64,000 bases of DNA from Salibacterium qingdaonense (GCF_900114715.1 NZ_FOTY01000002.1:244697-308696); one strand, 5' to 3'. Counted from the first letter of the stretch, positions 17,980 to 27,084 are shown. The notes: generated by a model from the sequence alone, not told the origin. Translations and numbers: made by a program.

Positions 17980-18682
17980 ATTGCGGGTTGTGCTGAAAAC
18001 AGCCGTACTCCTTGTGACCGTCCTCTGTGGGTATACCGCAGCATCTACAACAGAACATATTCCCTTCACGAATGCTTCAGACCGTAATGACGTTCTCAAG
18101 CTTCAGGAAACACTGGAAGAAGAACAGGAGCGCAGGCAGGGCCTTTATGAACGCATCAGGGAAAACGAAAGTCTTCTGAAAGAATATAATACTGAACAGA
18201 AAAACAGCAGGGAATATGCGATGCAGCAAGCTGTAGAAGATCTTAAAGCAAAAGCGGGAATGACAGAACAAAGTGGAAACGGCGTAAAAATAACCATTTC
18301 TCCATCCAGTAGTGTAAATATCGGCGAAGGCAGATCGGTCCGGCCGGTCCTTTTGAGGAGGCTGGTGAATGAACTGAACCAGTTTGGAGCTGGTGCAGTA
18401 TCCATAGAAGGAAAACGAATACTGGAAACGACGGCTTTTCGCAGTATAGATGGTGTCACCCATATCGACGGCCGAAGACTTCCGGATATTCCCCTTGAAA
18501 TGAAAGTGATGGCGGAAAATACCGATCAGTTATACAATGAACTGCTCGTCTCCGAATCAAAAGAATACTTTTCTTTGGAAAATATGAAATTAAACGCTCA
18601 GAAGAAAGAAAACCTTACTGTTCCATCTTATAATGAAGTGAGACGGGTTCAGCATATGGAAGTTATGGAGGAAGATGAATAA
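17972..18682 (+). CDS. ylxX: DUF881 membrane protein YlxX
   Basis: Second DUF881 protein in tandem (236 residues), with an N-terminal hydrophobic anchor, a coiled coil (EEEQERRQGLYERIRENESLL region) and the DUF881 domain including GAGAVSIEGKRILETTAFRSI. Its GTG start overlaps the ylxW stop. The two probably arose by duplication; a role near the divisome is inferred only from location. Confidence 0.85.
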   Translation: MNKLRVVLKTAVLLVTVLCGYTAASTTEHIPFTNASDRNDVLKLQETLEEEQERRQGLYERIRENESLLKEYNTEQKNSREYAMQQAVEDLKAKAGMTEQSGNGVKITISPSSSVNIGEGRSVRPVLLRRLVNELNQFGAGAVSIEGKRILETTAFRSIDGVTHIDGRRLPDIPLEMKVMAENTDQLYNELLVSESKEYFSLENMKLNAQKKENLTVPSYNEVRRVQHMEVMEEDE

Positions 18683-19026
18683 TGTGGCTTCCGGTACTCG
18701 GCCTTTTAACAGGTATACTGATTGGACTTTTGACCGGAGTGGAAGTCCCGCCGGCTTATCATATTTACATTCTTCTTCTTCTGCTTGTTATGGTGGACGC
18801 CCTTTTTGGAGCATTAAAGGAAACCTTGAAACAAAACTATTCCAACATCCTTTTTCTTACCGGTCTATTCCTCAGCTTACTGTTGGCATGGGGGCTGGCT
18901 TTTCTGGGCCGCCAACTTGGTGTAGAATTATATCTGGCACCACTGATAGCTCTTGGCATAAGAATCTTTCAAAATACCGCTGTTATCAGGAGGGAAATTC
19001 TCTCCCTTGTTCGATCAAATAAATGA
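18682..19026 (+). CDS. sbp: Small basic protein Sbp (DUF1290)
   Basis: Very hydrophobic protein of 114 residues with three to four membrane segments and the family motif VMVDALFGALKETLKQNYSN. It corresponds to B. subtilis sbp, upstream of ftsA. The function is unknown. The start overlaps the ylxX stop by one base. Confidence 0.87.
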   Translation: MWLPVLGLLTGILIGLLTGVEVPPAYHIYILLLLLVMVDALFGALKETLKQNYSNILFLTGLFLSLLLAWGLAFLGRQLGVELYLAPLIALGIRIFQNTAVIRREILSLVRSNK

Positions 19027-19042
19027 ATGTGCAGGCCTATGC

Positions 19043-19068
19043 AGGAAAATCAGATATACAAAACGAAG
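19043..19068 (+). promoter_or_regulatory. Possible SigH promoter for ftsA-ftsZ
   Basis: GCAGGAAAAT (AGGAAAA at 19043-19049) resembles the SigH -35 box and is followed after 15 bases by GAAG at 19065-19068, close to the GAAT -10 core. B. subtilis ftsAZ has a SigH promoter active at the start of sporulation. The spacing is one base longer than usual and the -10 differs by one base. Confidence 0.35.
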
Positions 19069-19220
19069 TGTAATGGCACTGAAAATAAAACGTAATTAAT
19101 TTTTCTGTCATTTTCCACACGTACCGCCGGTTTACATGATATGATGGAATAGAGATCAACTGTCTTGATAGAAGGCGTATCAGATACAGCAGACACATAT
19201 GCAGTAGGAGGTGCCATGAC

Positions 19221-20504
19221 ATGAACAACGAAGATACGTACGTCAGCCTTGATATAGGTACGTCCGGAGTGCGGGTCATTATCGGAGAAATGTCCGGTGG
19301 ATCCCTGAAAGTAATGGGGGTGGGCAACGCTCCGTCCACCGGATTGAAGAAAGGCGCGATTGTTGATATTGATGAAACCGTCCAATCCATTAAAAACGCT
19401 GTTCAGGAAGCGGAAAGGATGGTCGGACTTGAAATTGAACAGGTGGTTGTCGGGGTGAACGGTAATCACATCCATATGCAGAACTGCAGCGGAGTTGTGG
19501 CTGTCTCAAGCCCCGATCGTGAAATCAATAATGAAGACATTGAACGGGTTATGGACGCAGCACAGGTTCTCTCCATCCCGCCTGAGCGCGAAATCATTGA
19601 TGTAATCCCCAACCAGTTTATCGTTGACGGGCTGGATGGAATCAGCGACCCGCGCGGCATGCTGGGTGTTCGTCTGGAAATGGAAGGAACTATTATTACC
19701 GGAGCCAAAACGGCATTACATAATTTACTTCGGTGTGTGGAAAAAGCCGGGCTGACTGTAGCAGATATCTGTCTCCAGCCGCTGGCTGCCGGAACGGTGG
19801 CAGTATCCAAAGATGAAAAAGCCCTTGGTGTCGCGCTGATAGATATCGGCGGCGGGGCTGCGACTGTTTCTGTTTTCCAGCACGGAAAAATGCAGGCAAT
19901 GTCGGTTCTCAATATTGGCGGCGACCATATCACCAACGACATATCCGTCGGACTTCGAACCTCTTCGGAAGAAGCCGAACGGATAAAGCGCGAGAATGGA
20001 CATGCCTTTATTGATGATGCCTCCGATGAAATAACGTTTGAAGTGGCTTCCATTGGAAGTGATGAGCCCGAAGAATATTCACAATACGAGATTGCACATG
20101 TTATTGAACCGAGAATGGAAGAAATATTAGAATTGGTGGATGATGAAATACACAAGCTCGGTTATTCAGATCTTCCCGGCGGCTGTGTACTTACAGGCGG
20201 CACCATAATGATTCCCGGTTCCCTTGAGCTGGCCCGGGATGTGCTGCGCTTGAGCGTCCGGACAGCTGTACCGGACTATATCGGCGTGCGGGAGCCGGTT
20301 TATACTATCGGTATCGGATTGATAGAGTTTGCCCATCAAAATGTAAAAATCCAGGGCCGGGAACCTTCCGCCTCCGTCTCTTCCGGTAAAACAGAAGCTG
20401 CCCCTGCGGCGGAACGGGCGAAGCCGGAAAAAAGGGATAAAAATGAAGACGACCCCGGTGTGAAGGATAAAATGAAGAATTTCTTTAAAGTATTTTTTGA
20501 ATAG
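19221..20504 (+). CDS. ftsA: Cell division protein FtsA
   Basis: Actin-like protein of 427 residues that tethers FtsZ to the membrane. Actin-fold ATP-binding segments are visible: SLDIGTSGVRVIIGEM near residue 9, LIDIGGGAATVSVFQHGK near residue 208 and LTGGTIMIPG near residue 324; the SHS2 (1C) domain falls in about residues 80-165. The last residues (KMKNFFKVFFE) form the amphipathic membrane helix, after a charged low-complexity linker. The start follows AGTAGGAGGTGCC. A 194-base gap separates it from sbp. Confidence 0.96.
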   Translation: MNNEDTYVSLDIGTSGVRVIIGEMSGGSLKVMGVGNAPSTGLKKGAIVDIDETVQSIKNAVQEAERMVGLEIEQVVVGVNGNHIHMQNCSGVVAVSSPDREINNEDIERVMDAAQVLSIPPEREIIDVIPNQFIVDGLDGISDPRGMLGVRLEMEGTIITGAKTALHNLLRCVEKAGLTVADICLQPLAAGTVAVSKDEKALGVALIDIGGGAATVSVFQHGKMQAMSVLNIGGDHITNDISVGLRTSSEEAERIKRENGHAFIDDASDEITFEVASIGSDEPEEYSQYEIAHVIEPRMEEILELVDDEIHKLGYSDLPGGCVLTGGTIMIPGSLELARDVLRLSVRTAVPDYIGVREPVYTIGIGLIEFAHQNVKIQGREPSASVSSGKTEAAPAAERAKPEKRDKNEDDPGVKDKMKNFFKVFFE

Positions 20505-20615
20505 CGGTTTCGTGCTGCAGCCTTCCACGTTTCAACCTGTAAAGCGACGGGAAAGGACGTTCTGGAACAAGGTGCACGGTAATTTGAAAGATCTGACGAA
20601 TGAGGAGGACCTTTA

Positions 20616-21764
20616 ATGTTGGAATTTGAAATGGATATGGAATCACTCGCACAGATTAAGGTCATTGGTGTAGGAGGCGGCGGTTCCAACGCAGTAAACC
20701 GTATGATTGAAAACGGACTGCAGGGTGTTGAATTTATCGCCGTAAATACGGATGCACAGGCCCTTCAGCTGTCCCATGCTGAAACAAAACTGCAGCTTGG
20801 CGGAAAGCTGACAAGAGGACTTGGTGCCGGAGCGAACCCTGAAATCGGCAAGAAGGCTGCCGAAGAAAGCAAAGAACAGATAGAAGAAGCTCTGACCGGT
20901 GCAGATATGGTGTTTATTACTGCCGGTATGGGAGGTGGAACCGGTACAGGTGCCGCTCCCGTCATTGCCGAAGTAGCCGGCGAAGTAGGAGCACTGACAG
21001 TTGGAGTCGTGACACGTCCGTTTATGTTCGAAGGAAAGAAAAGATCGACCCAGGCATCAGACGGCATTTCGGAATTGAAAGAAAACGTCGATACGCTGAT
21101 CGTTATTCCAAATGACCGGCTGCTTGAAATCGTAGACAAAAACACACCGATGCTTGAAGCTTTCCGAGAGGCAGACAACGTTCTCCGTCAAGGTGTGCAG
21201 GGAATTTCCGATCTTATTGCGGTTCCAGGGCTCATTAACCTGGACTTTGCCGACGTGAAGACTATTATGAGTGAAAAAGGGTCTGCTTTGATGGGTATTG
21301 GTATTGCTACAGGCGAAAACCGTGCAGCAGAAGCTGCAAAAAAATCCATATCGAGCCCTCTCCTTGAAACGTCTGTCACTGGTGCGCAGGGTGTTTTGAT
21401 GAATATTACCGGAGGTACCAATCTCAGCCTGTTTGAAGTACATGAGGCAGCGGAAATCGTATCGGAAGCCTCGGACTATGATGTGAACATGATTTTCGGG
21501 TCTGTCATTAATGAAAACCTGAATGATGAGATTGTCGTCACTGTCATTGCGACCGGTTTTGAAGATAACAATGACCAAAAGCAGCAGACAGAACGTAAAC
21601 CTGCAGGCCAGCAGCGCAGAGAGGTTTCCCAGTCTGCTTCCCGCCCTGCGCCGGAAAAAGAGAAACCTGCAGAAGAAACACAGGAACAGCGGCAGGAACC
21701 ATCCGAAGATGAGGATACGCTCGACATTCCAACATTTCTTCGGAACCGCCGCAGAAGAAAATAA
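20616..21764 (+). CDS. ftsZ: Cell division GTPase FtsZ
   Basis: Tubulin homologue of 382 residues that forms the Z ring, the same length as B. subtilis FtsZ. The tubulin signature [12 protein letters not shown] lies at residues 104-115, the T7 loop ([13 protein letters not shown]) near 205, and the variable acidic linker (about 315-365) ends in the conserved peptide [16 protein letters not shown] that binds FtsA, SepF and other partners. The start follows GAGGAGGACC. A terminator follows at 21787. Confidence 0.98.
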   Translation: MLEFEMDMESLAQIKVIGVGGGGSNAVNRMIENGLQGVEFIAVNTDAQALQLSHAETKLQLGGKLTRGLGAGANPEIGKKAAEESKEQIEEALTGADMVFITAGMGGGTGTGAAPVIAEVAGEVGALTVGVVTRPFMFEGKKRSTQASDGISELKENVDTLIVIPNDRLLEIVDKNTPMLEAFREADNVLRQGVQGISDLIAVPGLINLDFADVKTIMSEKGSALMGIGIATGENRAAEAAKKSISSPLLETSVTGAQGVLMNITGGTNLSLFEVHEAAEIVSEASDYDVNMIFGSVINENLNDEIVVTVIATGFEDNNDQKQQTERKPAGQQRREVSQSASRPAPEKEKPAEETQEQRQEPSEDEDTLDIPTFLRNRRRRK

Positions 21765-21786
21765 ATACTGCCCAAACAGCTTCCGT

Positions 21787-21813
21787 GGCTCCTATGCCAT
21801 GGGAGCTTTTTTT
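21787..21813 (+). terminator. Terminator after ftsZ
   Basis: GCTCC and GGAGC flank a nine-base loop that can pair further (ATG/CAT), followed by seven T residues. It closes the dcw cluster before the spoIIG genes. Confidence 0.75.
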
Positions 21814-21879
21814 ATGCAGGCAGAAAAAGACGGCTGCTTGACAAAATTAGTGAAAAGAAGAAGAAATGTCTACCATAAA

Positions 21880-21912
21880 ATGACACACTTTGAAGCAGAA
21901 CCGATTTATAAT
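21880..21912 (+). promoter_or_regulatory. Putative spoIIG promoter with long spacer
   Basis: A perfect TATAAT (21907-21912) has no -35 box at 17 bases, but ATGACA lies 21 bases upstream (21880-21885). The B. subtilis spoIIG promoter is known for a 22-base spacer that needs Spo0A-P. A consensus TTGACA also sits at 21838-21843. I see no consensus Spo0A box. Confidence 0.4.
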
Positions 21913-21932
21913 AAGCAGTACTTCTCCTGTTC

Positions 21933-22859
21933 ATGAAACGAAGGGAGGGGAGTGCTGTATATTATGTTGACCTTTTATGGGGGATGAATGTTTGTATTCA
22001 CCTGCTGCTCTTCTGGGGAACCGCAAAGTGGACAAGAAAGCAGGTGTCCGCCAAAAGACTGTGGATTGTATCCGCAGCAGGATCCTGCAGCGTTTTTACA
22101 GTTCTGACTCCATTTGAGGACTGGCTGCTGCAGCCCGGAAGCGCATTACTTCTTTCTGTGGTGCTTGTACCAGCAGCGCTTGGCTTTTATTCGGTAACGT
22201 TATTTCTTCAGCAGCTGTTTGTGTTTTATATGCTCAGTTTTTTAACTGCCGGTATCATAACCGGTCTTCACATGATGGTGTACTTTCAAGTTGGACAAGG
22301 TCCGTCTTGGATGCCGGGAGCCTCTCTTTCTTACGGATTCATTCTAACGGCGGTTCTCCTTGCAGCTGTAACCATTCATATGCTGCAGACTGTCGGAAAA
22401 AACCGGGGAACGAAAATCGAGAAAACAACGACGGTCATTTTGGAAATTGACGGACAGCGGTGGGAGGCTTCTGCTTTGGTGGATACCGGGAACCAGTTGA
22501 AAGACCCGCTTTCCGGTACACCTGTTATGGTAGTGGAGCTGCAGCTGTTTGCATCCATTCTGCCCGAAGAAGAGTACAGCACATGGAAAAAAATAATGGA
22601 AAGTGGAGCAGTGGGAAAACTGGAAGACTTCCGTATATGGAAACAACGATGGAAGGTAATTCCTTACCGGTCGGCGGGCCAGGAAATGAAATGGATGTTC
22701 GCCCTTCGTCCGGACGGAGTATATCTGAAAGAGAAACAGCATGAATCAGTCCCGCTTCTGGTTGGTGTCGACCCTTATCCCCTTTCAGGAACGAATGATT
22801 TTCAAATGATTATTCCGGCGGAAGCGCTCCCGGAATCCGATGCTTCCCGGAGCGCTTAA
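21933..22859 (+). CDS. spoIIGA: Pro-SigE processing protease SpoIIGA
   Basis: Membrane-bound aspartic protease (up to 308 residues) that cleaves pro-SigE in the mother cell. Five membrane segments occupy about residues 10-155, and the cytoplasmic protease half has the active-site motif [12 protein letters not shown] with the catalytic Asp near residue 184. The start is uncertain: ATG at 21933 has no ribosome site, while the strong site AAGGGAGGGG at 21941-21950 fits a GTG at 21952 in another frame. Family members begin just before the YVDLLW motif (here residue 11). The next gene is sigE, its substrate. Confidence 0.85.
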   Translation: MKRREGSAVYYVDLLWGMNVCIHLLLFWGTAKWTRKQVSAKRLWIVSAAGSCSVFTVLTPFEDWLLQPGSALLLSVVLVPAALGFYSVTLFLQQLFVFYMLSFLTAGIITGLHMMVYFQVGQGPSWMPGASLSYGFILTAVLLAAVTIHMLQTVGKNRGTKIEKTTTVILEIDGQRWEASALVDTGNQLKDPLSGTPVMVVELQLFASILPEEEYSTWKKIMESGAVGKLEDFRIWKQRWKVIPYRSAGQEMKWMFALRPDGVYLKEKQHESVPLLVGVDPYPLSGTNDFQMIIPAEALPESDASRSA

Positions 22860-22881
22860 CCTTGAGACAGGAGGTATTTGT

Positions 22882-23595
22882 TTGAAGAAAGGAACAATCA
22901 CCGTATTTTGGATGAAAATACTAAGAAAAGTTGGCTGGAAGCCGGATGACCTTTATTATATTGGCGGCAGTGAAGCCCTGCCACCTCCCTTATCCAAGGA
23001 AGAAGAAGCTCATTATATCAGCAGACTTCCCGAAAATGATGAGGCAGCCCGGTCCGTACTGATTGAAAGAAATCTCCGCCTTGTCGTCTATATTGCGAGA
23101 AAATTTGAGAATACAGGAATTAATATAGAAGACCTCATCAGTATTGGAACGATAGGATTGATAAAGGCAGTAAACACATTCAATCCGGAAAAAAAGATTA
23201 AGCTTGCGACCTACGCTTCCCGCTGCATTGAAAACGAAATATTGATGCATCTGCGGCGGACGAATAAGCTCCGTTCTGAAATATCGTTTGATGAACCGCT
23301 GAATATCGACTGGGATGGAAATGAACTGCTCCTGTCAGATATTCTGGGAACGGATGAAAATATTATTACAAAAGGCATAGAAGACAAAGTGGACCGGCGG
23401 CTCCTGAAAAAGTCTCTCGAAATACTTAACCCCAGGGAAAAACAGATTATGGAGATGCGCTTTGGGCTGGCCGGAGACAAAGAACAGACACAAAAAGATG
23501 TAGCGGACCTGCTCGGCATTTCCCAGTCCTATATATCGCGTCTTGAAAAGCGGATTATTAAACGTCTTCGCAAAGAATTCAATAAAATGGTGTGA
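22882..23595 (+). CDS. sigE: RNA polymerase sporulation sigma factor SigE (pro-form)
   Basis: Early mother-cell sigma factor of 237 residues, made as an inactive precursor. An N-terminal pro-sequence of about 27 residues precedes the conserved [16 protein letters not shown] cleavage region. Region 2 ([20 protein letters not shown], then [17 protein letters not shown]) and region 4.2 ([20 protein letters not shown]) are nearly identical to B. subtilis SigE. The start is TTG at 22882 after GACAGGAGG, 22 bases beyond the spoIIGA stop. An upstream in-frame ATG at 22840 overlaps spoIIGA and is unlikely. Confidence 0.96.
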   Translation: MKKGTITVFWMKILRKVGWKPDDLYYIGGSEALPPPLSKEEEAHYISRLPENDEAARSVLIERNLRLVVYIARKFENTGINIEDLISIGTIGLIKAVNTFNPEKKIKLATYASRCIENEILMHLRRTNKLRSEISFDEPLNIDWDGNELLLSDILGTDENIITKGIEDKVDRRLLKKSLEILNPREKQIMEMRFGLAGDKEQTQKDVADLLGISQSYISRLEKRIIKRLRKEFNKMV

Positions 23596-23661
23596 GACCT
23601 GAAAAACAGGATTGGAGGCCATTCCGCCGCTTCTAGATAAAGGGGTTGTCTCTTATCCAAC

Positions 23662-23692
23662 TGCATATTTTTCCCTCGTCAGGACATACTGA
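23662..23692 (+). promoter_or_regulatory. SigF/SigG-type promoter before sigG
   Basis: TGCATA at 23662-23667 and CATACTGA at 23685-23692 are 17 bases apart. They match the forespore consensus (TGMATA at -35, CATACTA at -10) at all but one position. B. subtilis sigG is read from a SigF/SigG promoter in the same place. Confidence 0.75.
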
Positions 23693-23764
23693 ACATGAAC
23701 AAACATGATGAGCAAATGAAGCCGTCCGCGGTTCATTTCGACATCCAGACCTGGGGGGAAAACG

Positions 23765-24550
23765 TTGGCACGCAGTAAAGTTGAAATATGTGGTGTAGAT
23801 ACATCAAAGCTTCCCGTTTTAAAAAACAAGGAAATGCGCGAATTGTTCAGTCAAATGCAAAATGGAAATGAGGCGGCCCGGGAAGAATTGGTGAATGGAA
23901 ATCTTCGTCTCGTATTGAGTGTCATTCAGCGTTTCAATAACCGCGGAGAACATATGGATGACCTTTTTCAGGTTGGCTGTATCGGTTTAATGAAATCGAT
24001 CGACAATTTTGATCTCAGCCAAAATGTACGTTTTTCGACATACGCGGTACCGATGATTATCGGGGAAGTACGCCGTTACCTCCGCGACAATAATCCCATA
24101 CGCGTCTCAAGATCGCTGCGGGATACGGCGTATAAAGCACTTCAAATGCGGGATAAGCTCATGGAGGAAGAAAATCGGGAAAAAGAACCGACCGTTCAGG
24201 AAATGGCACAAAAACTGGAAATGCCGAAAGAAGATGTCGTATTTGCGCTCGATGCCATTCAGGATCCTGTATCGCTGTTTGAGCCGATTTACAACGACGG
24301 CGGAGATCCAATTTATGTGATGGATCAGCTCAGTGATGACAAGGAACAAGATAATAAATGGACCGATCATCTGGCTCTTCAGGAAGCGATGGTTCAATTG
24401 AACGGCCGGGAGAAAATGATTCTGGATATGCGTTTTTTTCAGGGAAAGACACAAATGGAAGTGGCTGATGAAATAGGCATATCGCAGGCACAGGTCTCGC
24501 GTCTTGAGAAAGGGGCCATATCCCAGATGACCCGTTTTTCAAGCATGTGA
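23765..24550 (+). CDS. sigG: RNA polymerase sporulation sigma factor SigG
   Basis: Late forespore sigma factor of 261 residues. The N-terminal KVEICGVDTSKLPVLKN block is typical of SigG. Region 2 (NLRLVLSVIQRFNNRGE, then DDLFQVGCIGLMKSIDNFDL), region 3 (RVSRSLRDTAYKALQMRDKL) and region 4.2 (EVADEIGISQAQVSRLEKGA) follow in order. The start is TTG at 23765, seven bases after GGGGGG; part of that ribosome site can pair within CCAGACCTGG (23745-23754). A terminator follows. Confidence 0.96.
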   Translation: MARSKVEICGVDTSKLPVLKNKEMRELFSQMQNGNEAAREELVNGNLRLVLSVIQRFNNRGEHMDDLFQVGCIGLMKSIDNFDLSQNVRFSTYAVPMIIGEVRRYLRDNNPIRVSRSLRDTAYKALQMRDKLMEEENREKEPTVQEMAQKLEMPKEDVVFALDAIQDPVSLFEPIYNDGGDPIYVMDQLSDDKEQDNKWTDHLALQEAMVQLNGREKMILDMRFFQGKTQMEVADEIGISQAQVSRLEKGAISQMTRFSSM

Positions 24551-24572
24551 TGACACTAATAATAAGAGTTCA

Positions 24573-24604
24573 GCCTTCGTCAAAAAAGACGGAGGCTTTT
24601 TTTT
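24573..24604 (+). terminator. Terminator after sigG
   Basis: GCCTTCGTC (24573-24581) pairs with GACGGAGGC (24588-24596) around six A residues, followed by eight T residues. Confidence 0.92.
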
Positions 24605-24728
24605 GTCGGAATGAATATGAAGACCGGACTGTCTGCATATAATGAATTACATTCTCTCCTGCCGCATGCTTTATGAAGTAATGGAGGACGGACAAAGGTA
24701 TGAACCTGAACGTAAAGGAGATCATTCG

Positions 24729-24974
24729 ATGCGGATATCGGAACTGCAGGCAAAAGATATTGTGAATATGCACACCGGCAAGCGCCTCGGCCATGTAGGG
24801 GACGTGGATATCAATGTGGAGACAGGACATATTGAAGCAGTGATTGTAGGAGGATCTGCTAAGATGATGGCGCTGTTTCATAAAGAAGATGAGTTCATGG
24901 TGCCATGGACTCATATAGTGAAAATTGGTTCAGATGTCATTCTCGTCAATTTATATGAGCCGGACCCTGACTAA
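24729..24974 (+). CDS. ylmC: PRC-barrel protein YlmC/YmxH
   Basis: Protein of 81 residues made of one PRC-barrel domain (RISELQAKDIVNMHTGKRLG, GDVDINVETGHIEAVIVGG, VPWTHIVKIGSDVILV). Same length and location as B. subtilis ylmC. The function is unknown. The start follows AAAGGAGATC; longer in-frame versions upstream are not supported. Confidence 0.88.
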   Translation: MRISELQAKDIVNMHTGKRLGHVGDVDINVETGHIEAVIVGGSAKMMALFHKEDEFMVPWTHIVKIGSDVILVNLYEPDPD

Positions 24975-25077
24975 TCCGCTGAATAACTGGAAAAGAAAGC
25001 TTTTCTATTGCAAACACGGGAAATATGTTAAAATGGGTACAATGAAAACGACATCCTTCAAAAAAGGAAGAGATTGG

Positions 25078-25896
25078 ATGGAGCAGGAACCTTTCTACCG
25101 CTTTGACAACCGCCACTGGCGGGTGAAAACAGAAATTCTGCCAAAAGAAGTGACAGCCGGCATATCGTCCCGTTCGGGAGGGGTGAGTGAATGGCCGTAT
25201 GACTCCCTCAACACAGCTTTCCATGTTGGAGATGACTCCCGCGCTGTCCGTGAAAACAGACGTCTTACAGCGGAATCTGCCGGATTTCCGCTGAAAAACT
25301 GGGTGGCTGCCGAGCAGGTTCATAAAGCAGATATATTAAAAGTGGACAATACGCACCGAGGCATGGGAGCATTGGAGCGGGAAAGCAATGCAGGGAATTA
25401 CGACGGTCTGTACACTCGTGAAAACGACATCCTTCTTGTCAGTTTATATGCGGACTGTGTTCCGCTCTTGTTCTCGGCTCCGGGATATGCCTGTATTGGA
25501 TCGGCACACGCAGGATGGAGAGGTACGAGTATGAATATAGCCGGGAAGTTTGTTTCGACCTGGCACACGGATGAAGGTGTTCCTCCGGAAGACGTTCATG
25601 CGGTCATCGGACCGGCTGTATCGGAAAGAGTGTATGAAGTGGACGATGTTGTTATTGACGCCATGAGGAACGTGCTCCCCGAAAATGAATGCGCTCCATG
25701 GAAAGCATCTTCTTCCGGAAAATGGTTTCTTTCTGTAAAAGAAATGAACCGTCTGCTTCTGAAGCAGGCGGGAGTGCCGCCCGAACAGATTTATATGAGC
25801 CCGCGCTGCACCTATCTCGAGGAAGAGAACTTTTTTTCCCACCGCAGGGACGGCAGTGCTTCCGGCCGGATGGCGGCTTTTATCGGAATGAACTGA
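25078..25896 (+). CDS. ylmD: Peptidoglycan editing factor PgeF (YlmD, laccase-domain protein)
   Basis: Protein of 272 residues of the YfiH/DUF152 family (multicopper-polyphenol-oxidase-like fold). In E. coli PgeF keeps misincorporated L-Ser out of the peptidoglycan stem peptide; related proteins act on nucleosides, so the role here is inferred. Conserved metal-site segments are ADCVPLLFSAPGYACIGSAHAGWRG near residue 126 and an HxxDI motif near residue 83 (VHKADI). The start follows AAAGGAAGAG. Confidence 0.87.
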   Translation: MEQEPFYRFDNRHWRVKTEILPKEVTAGISSRSGGVSEWPYDSLNTAFHVGDDSRAVRENRRLTAESAGFPLKNWVAAEQVHKADILKVDNTHRGMGALERESNAGNYDGLYTRENDILLVSLYADCVPLLFSAPGYACIGSAHAGWRGTSMNIAGKFVSTWHTDEGVPPEDVHAVIGPAVSERVYEVDDVVIDAMRNVLPENECAPWKASSSGKWFLSVKEMNRLLLKQAGVPPEQIYMSPRCTYLEEENFFSHRRDGSASGRMAAFIGMN

Positions 25897-25925
25897 AAAG
25901 GAAGGCAGAAAGGAGATGCTTGCTT

Positions 25926-26612
25926 GTGAATGTGAAGGAAAACCTCTCCCGGATCGAACAAGAGATACAGGCTGCCTGCAGCCGCTCGGGAAGAGACCGC
26001 TCGGATATACATATCATTGCTGTAACGAAATACGTGACGGTCAATAGAGCGTTGGAAGCTGTGGATGCGGGGATTTGTCATATCGGGGAGAACCGCCTGC
26101 AGGGAGCTCTCGAAAAGTGGGAAGCATGCCGCGGACAGGCTTTTCTCCATTTTGTCGGATCCCTGCAGACGAGAAAAGTAAAAGACATCGTAGATAAGTA
26201 TGACTATTTTCATTCTCTGGACAGGCTGGGGCTTGCACGCGAATTCCAGAAACGAAGTCCGGAGAACCATATCGTTCCCTGTATGGTGCAGGTAAATGTT
26301 TCCGGGGAAGACAGCAAAGCCGGAGTCGCCCCGCAGGACCTGGAAGGTTTTATTGAGGATCTGAAAAACTACCCTGCTGTACAGGTGGCCGGATTGATGA
26401 CAATGGCACCGTTTGAAGAAGACCCGGAGCAGACAAGGCCTGTTTTCAGGAAACTGAGGGAGCTGCGTGATGACATCCAAAAGCAGCAGTATTCCCACGC
26501 CCCCTGTAATCATCTATCGATGGGAATGTCCAACGATTTTGCGGTTGCAGTCGAAGAAGGAGCGACCTTCGTGCGTATAGGTACAGATCTGGTCGGAACG
26601 AGGCACGGATAA
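25926..26612 (+). CDS. ylmE: PLP homeostasis protein YlmE (YggS/PLPBP family)
   Basis: Single-domain alanine-racemase-like PLP-binding protein of 228 residues. It begins with the family pattern NLSRIEQEIQAAC, and IIAVTKYVTVNRALEAVDAG near residue 31 carries the PLP lysine; HFVGSLQTRKVKDIVD and LSMGMSNDFAVAVEEGATFVRIG are also typical. It buffers free PLP in other bacteria. The start is GTG at 25926 after AAGGAGATG. Confidence 0.92.
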   Translation: MNVKENLSRIEQEIQAACSRSGRDRSDIHIIAVTKYVTVNRALEAVDAGICHIGENRLQGALEKWEACRGQAFLHFVGSLQTRKVKDIVDKYDYFHSLDRLGLAREFQKRSPENHIVPCMVQVNVSGEDSKAGVAPQDLEGFIEDLKNYPAVQVAGLMTMAPFEEDPEQTRPVFRKLRELRDDIQKQQYSHAPCNHLSMGMSNDFAVAVEEGATFVRIGTDLVGTRHG

Positions 26613-26645
26613 ATCCGGAGACCGGACCATCAAGGAGGAAAGCCG

Positions 26646-27059
26646 ATGAGCTTCAAGTCCAAATTTAAACGTTTTTTTGAACTCGAAGACGACGTCGTGG
26701 AAGAAGAGGTGGAGCGTCCGTCTGAAAAGGAACGGACAGATTCCGGGAAAGAGGAAAAAGGCGGGAATGTGGTGAGTCTGCAAAGCGTACAGCAGTCTTC
26801 CAAAGTGATTCTGATGGAACCGCGTGAATATGACGAAGCCCAGGAGATTGCCGATCACCTGAAAAACCGGAAATCGGTCATTATTAATCTGCAGCGGGTC
26901 GATTCCCAGCAGGCCAGAAGAATCGTTGATTTTCTGAGCGGCACTGTTTATGCTGTAGGAGGGGAGATTCAAAAAATCGGCCCCAGCAACTTTTTGTGTA
27001 CACCGGATAATGTAGATGTTTCCGGTGATATTTCTGAAATATTATATCCACAGGATTAA
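26646..27059 (+). CDS. sepF: Cell division protein SepF
   Basis: Cytoplasmic FtsZ anchor of 137 residues. The N-terminal amphipathic helix ([13 protein letters not shown]) binds membrane, a short acidic linker follows, and the DUF552 core (about residues 55-132) includes [19 protein letters not shown] and [19 protein letters not shown]. It forms rings and binds the FtsZ C-terminal peptide. The start follows AAGGAGGAAAGCCG. Confidence 0.95.
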   Translation: MSFKSKFKRFFELEDDVVEEEVERPSEKERTDSGKEEKGGNVVSLQSVQQSSKVILMEPREYDEAQEIADHLKNRKSVIINLQRVDSQQARRIVDFLSGTVYAVGGEIQKIGPSNFLCTPDNVDVSGDISEILYPQD

Positions 27060-27084
27060 TAATAAATAAAGGAGAATGCCCCGC

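Noticed and set aside
19117..19145. SigA promoter before ftsA around TATGAT at 19140
   Set aside because: No -35 box at 16-18 bases; only the SigH-like candidate upstream is kept.
21952..21987. Eleven-codon leader peptide before spoIIGA
   Set aside because: It has a good ribosome site, but it may simply reflect a base-count problem in the spoIIGA start, so I report it as a finding and not as a gene.
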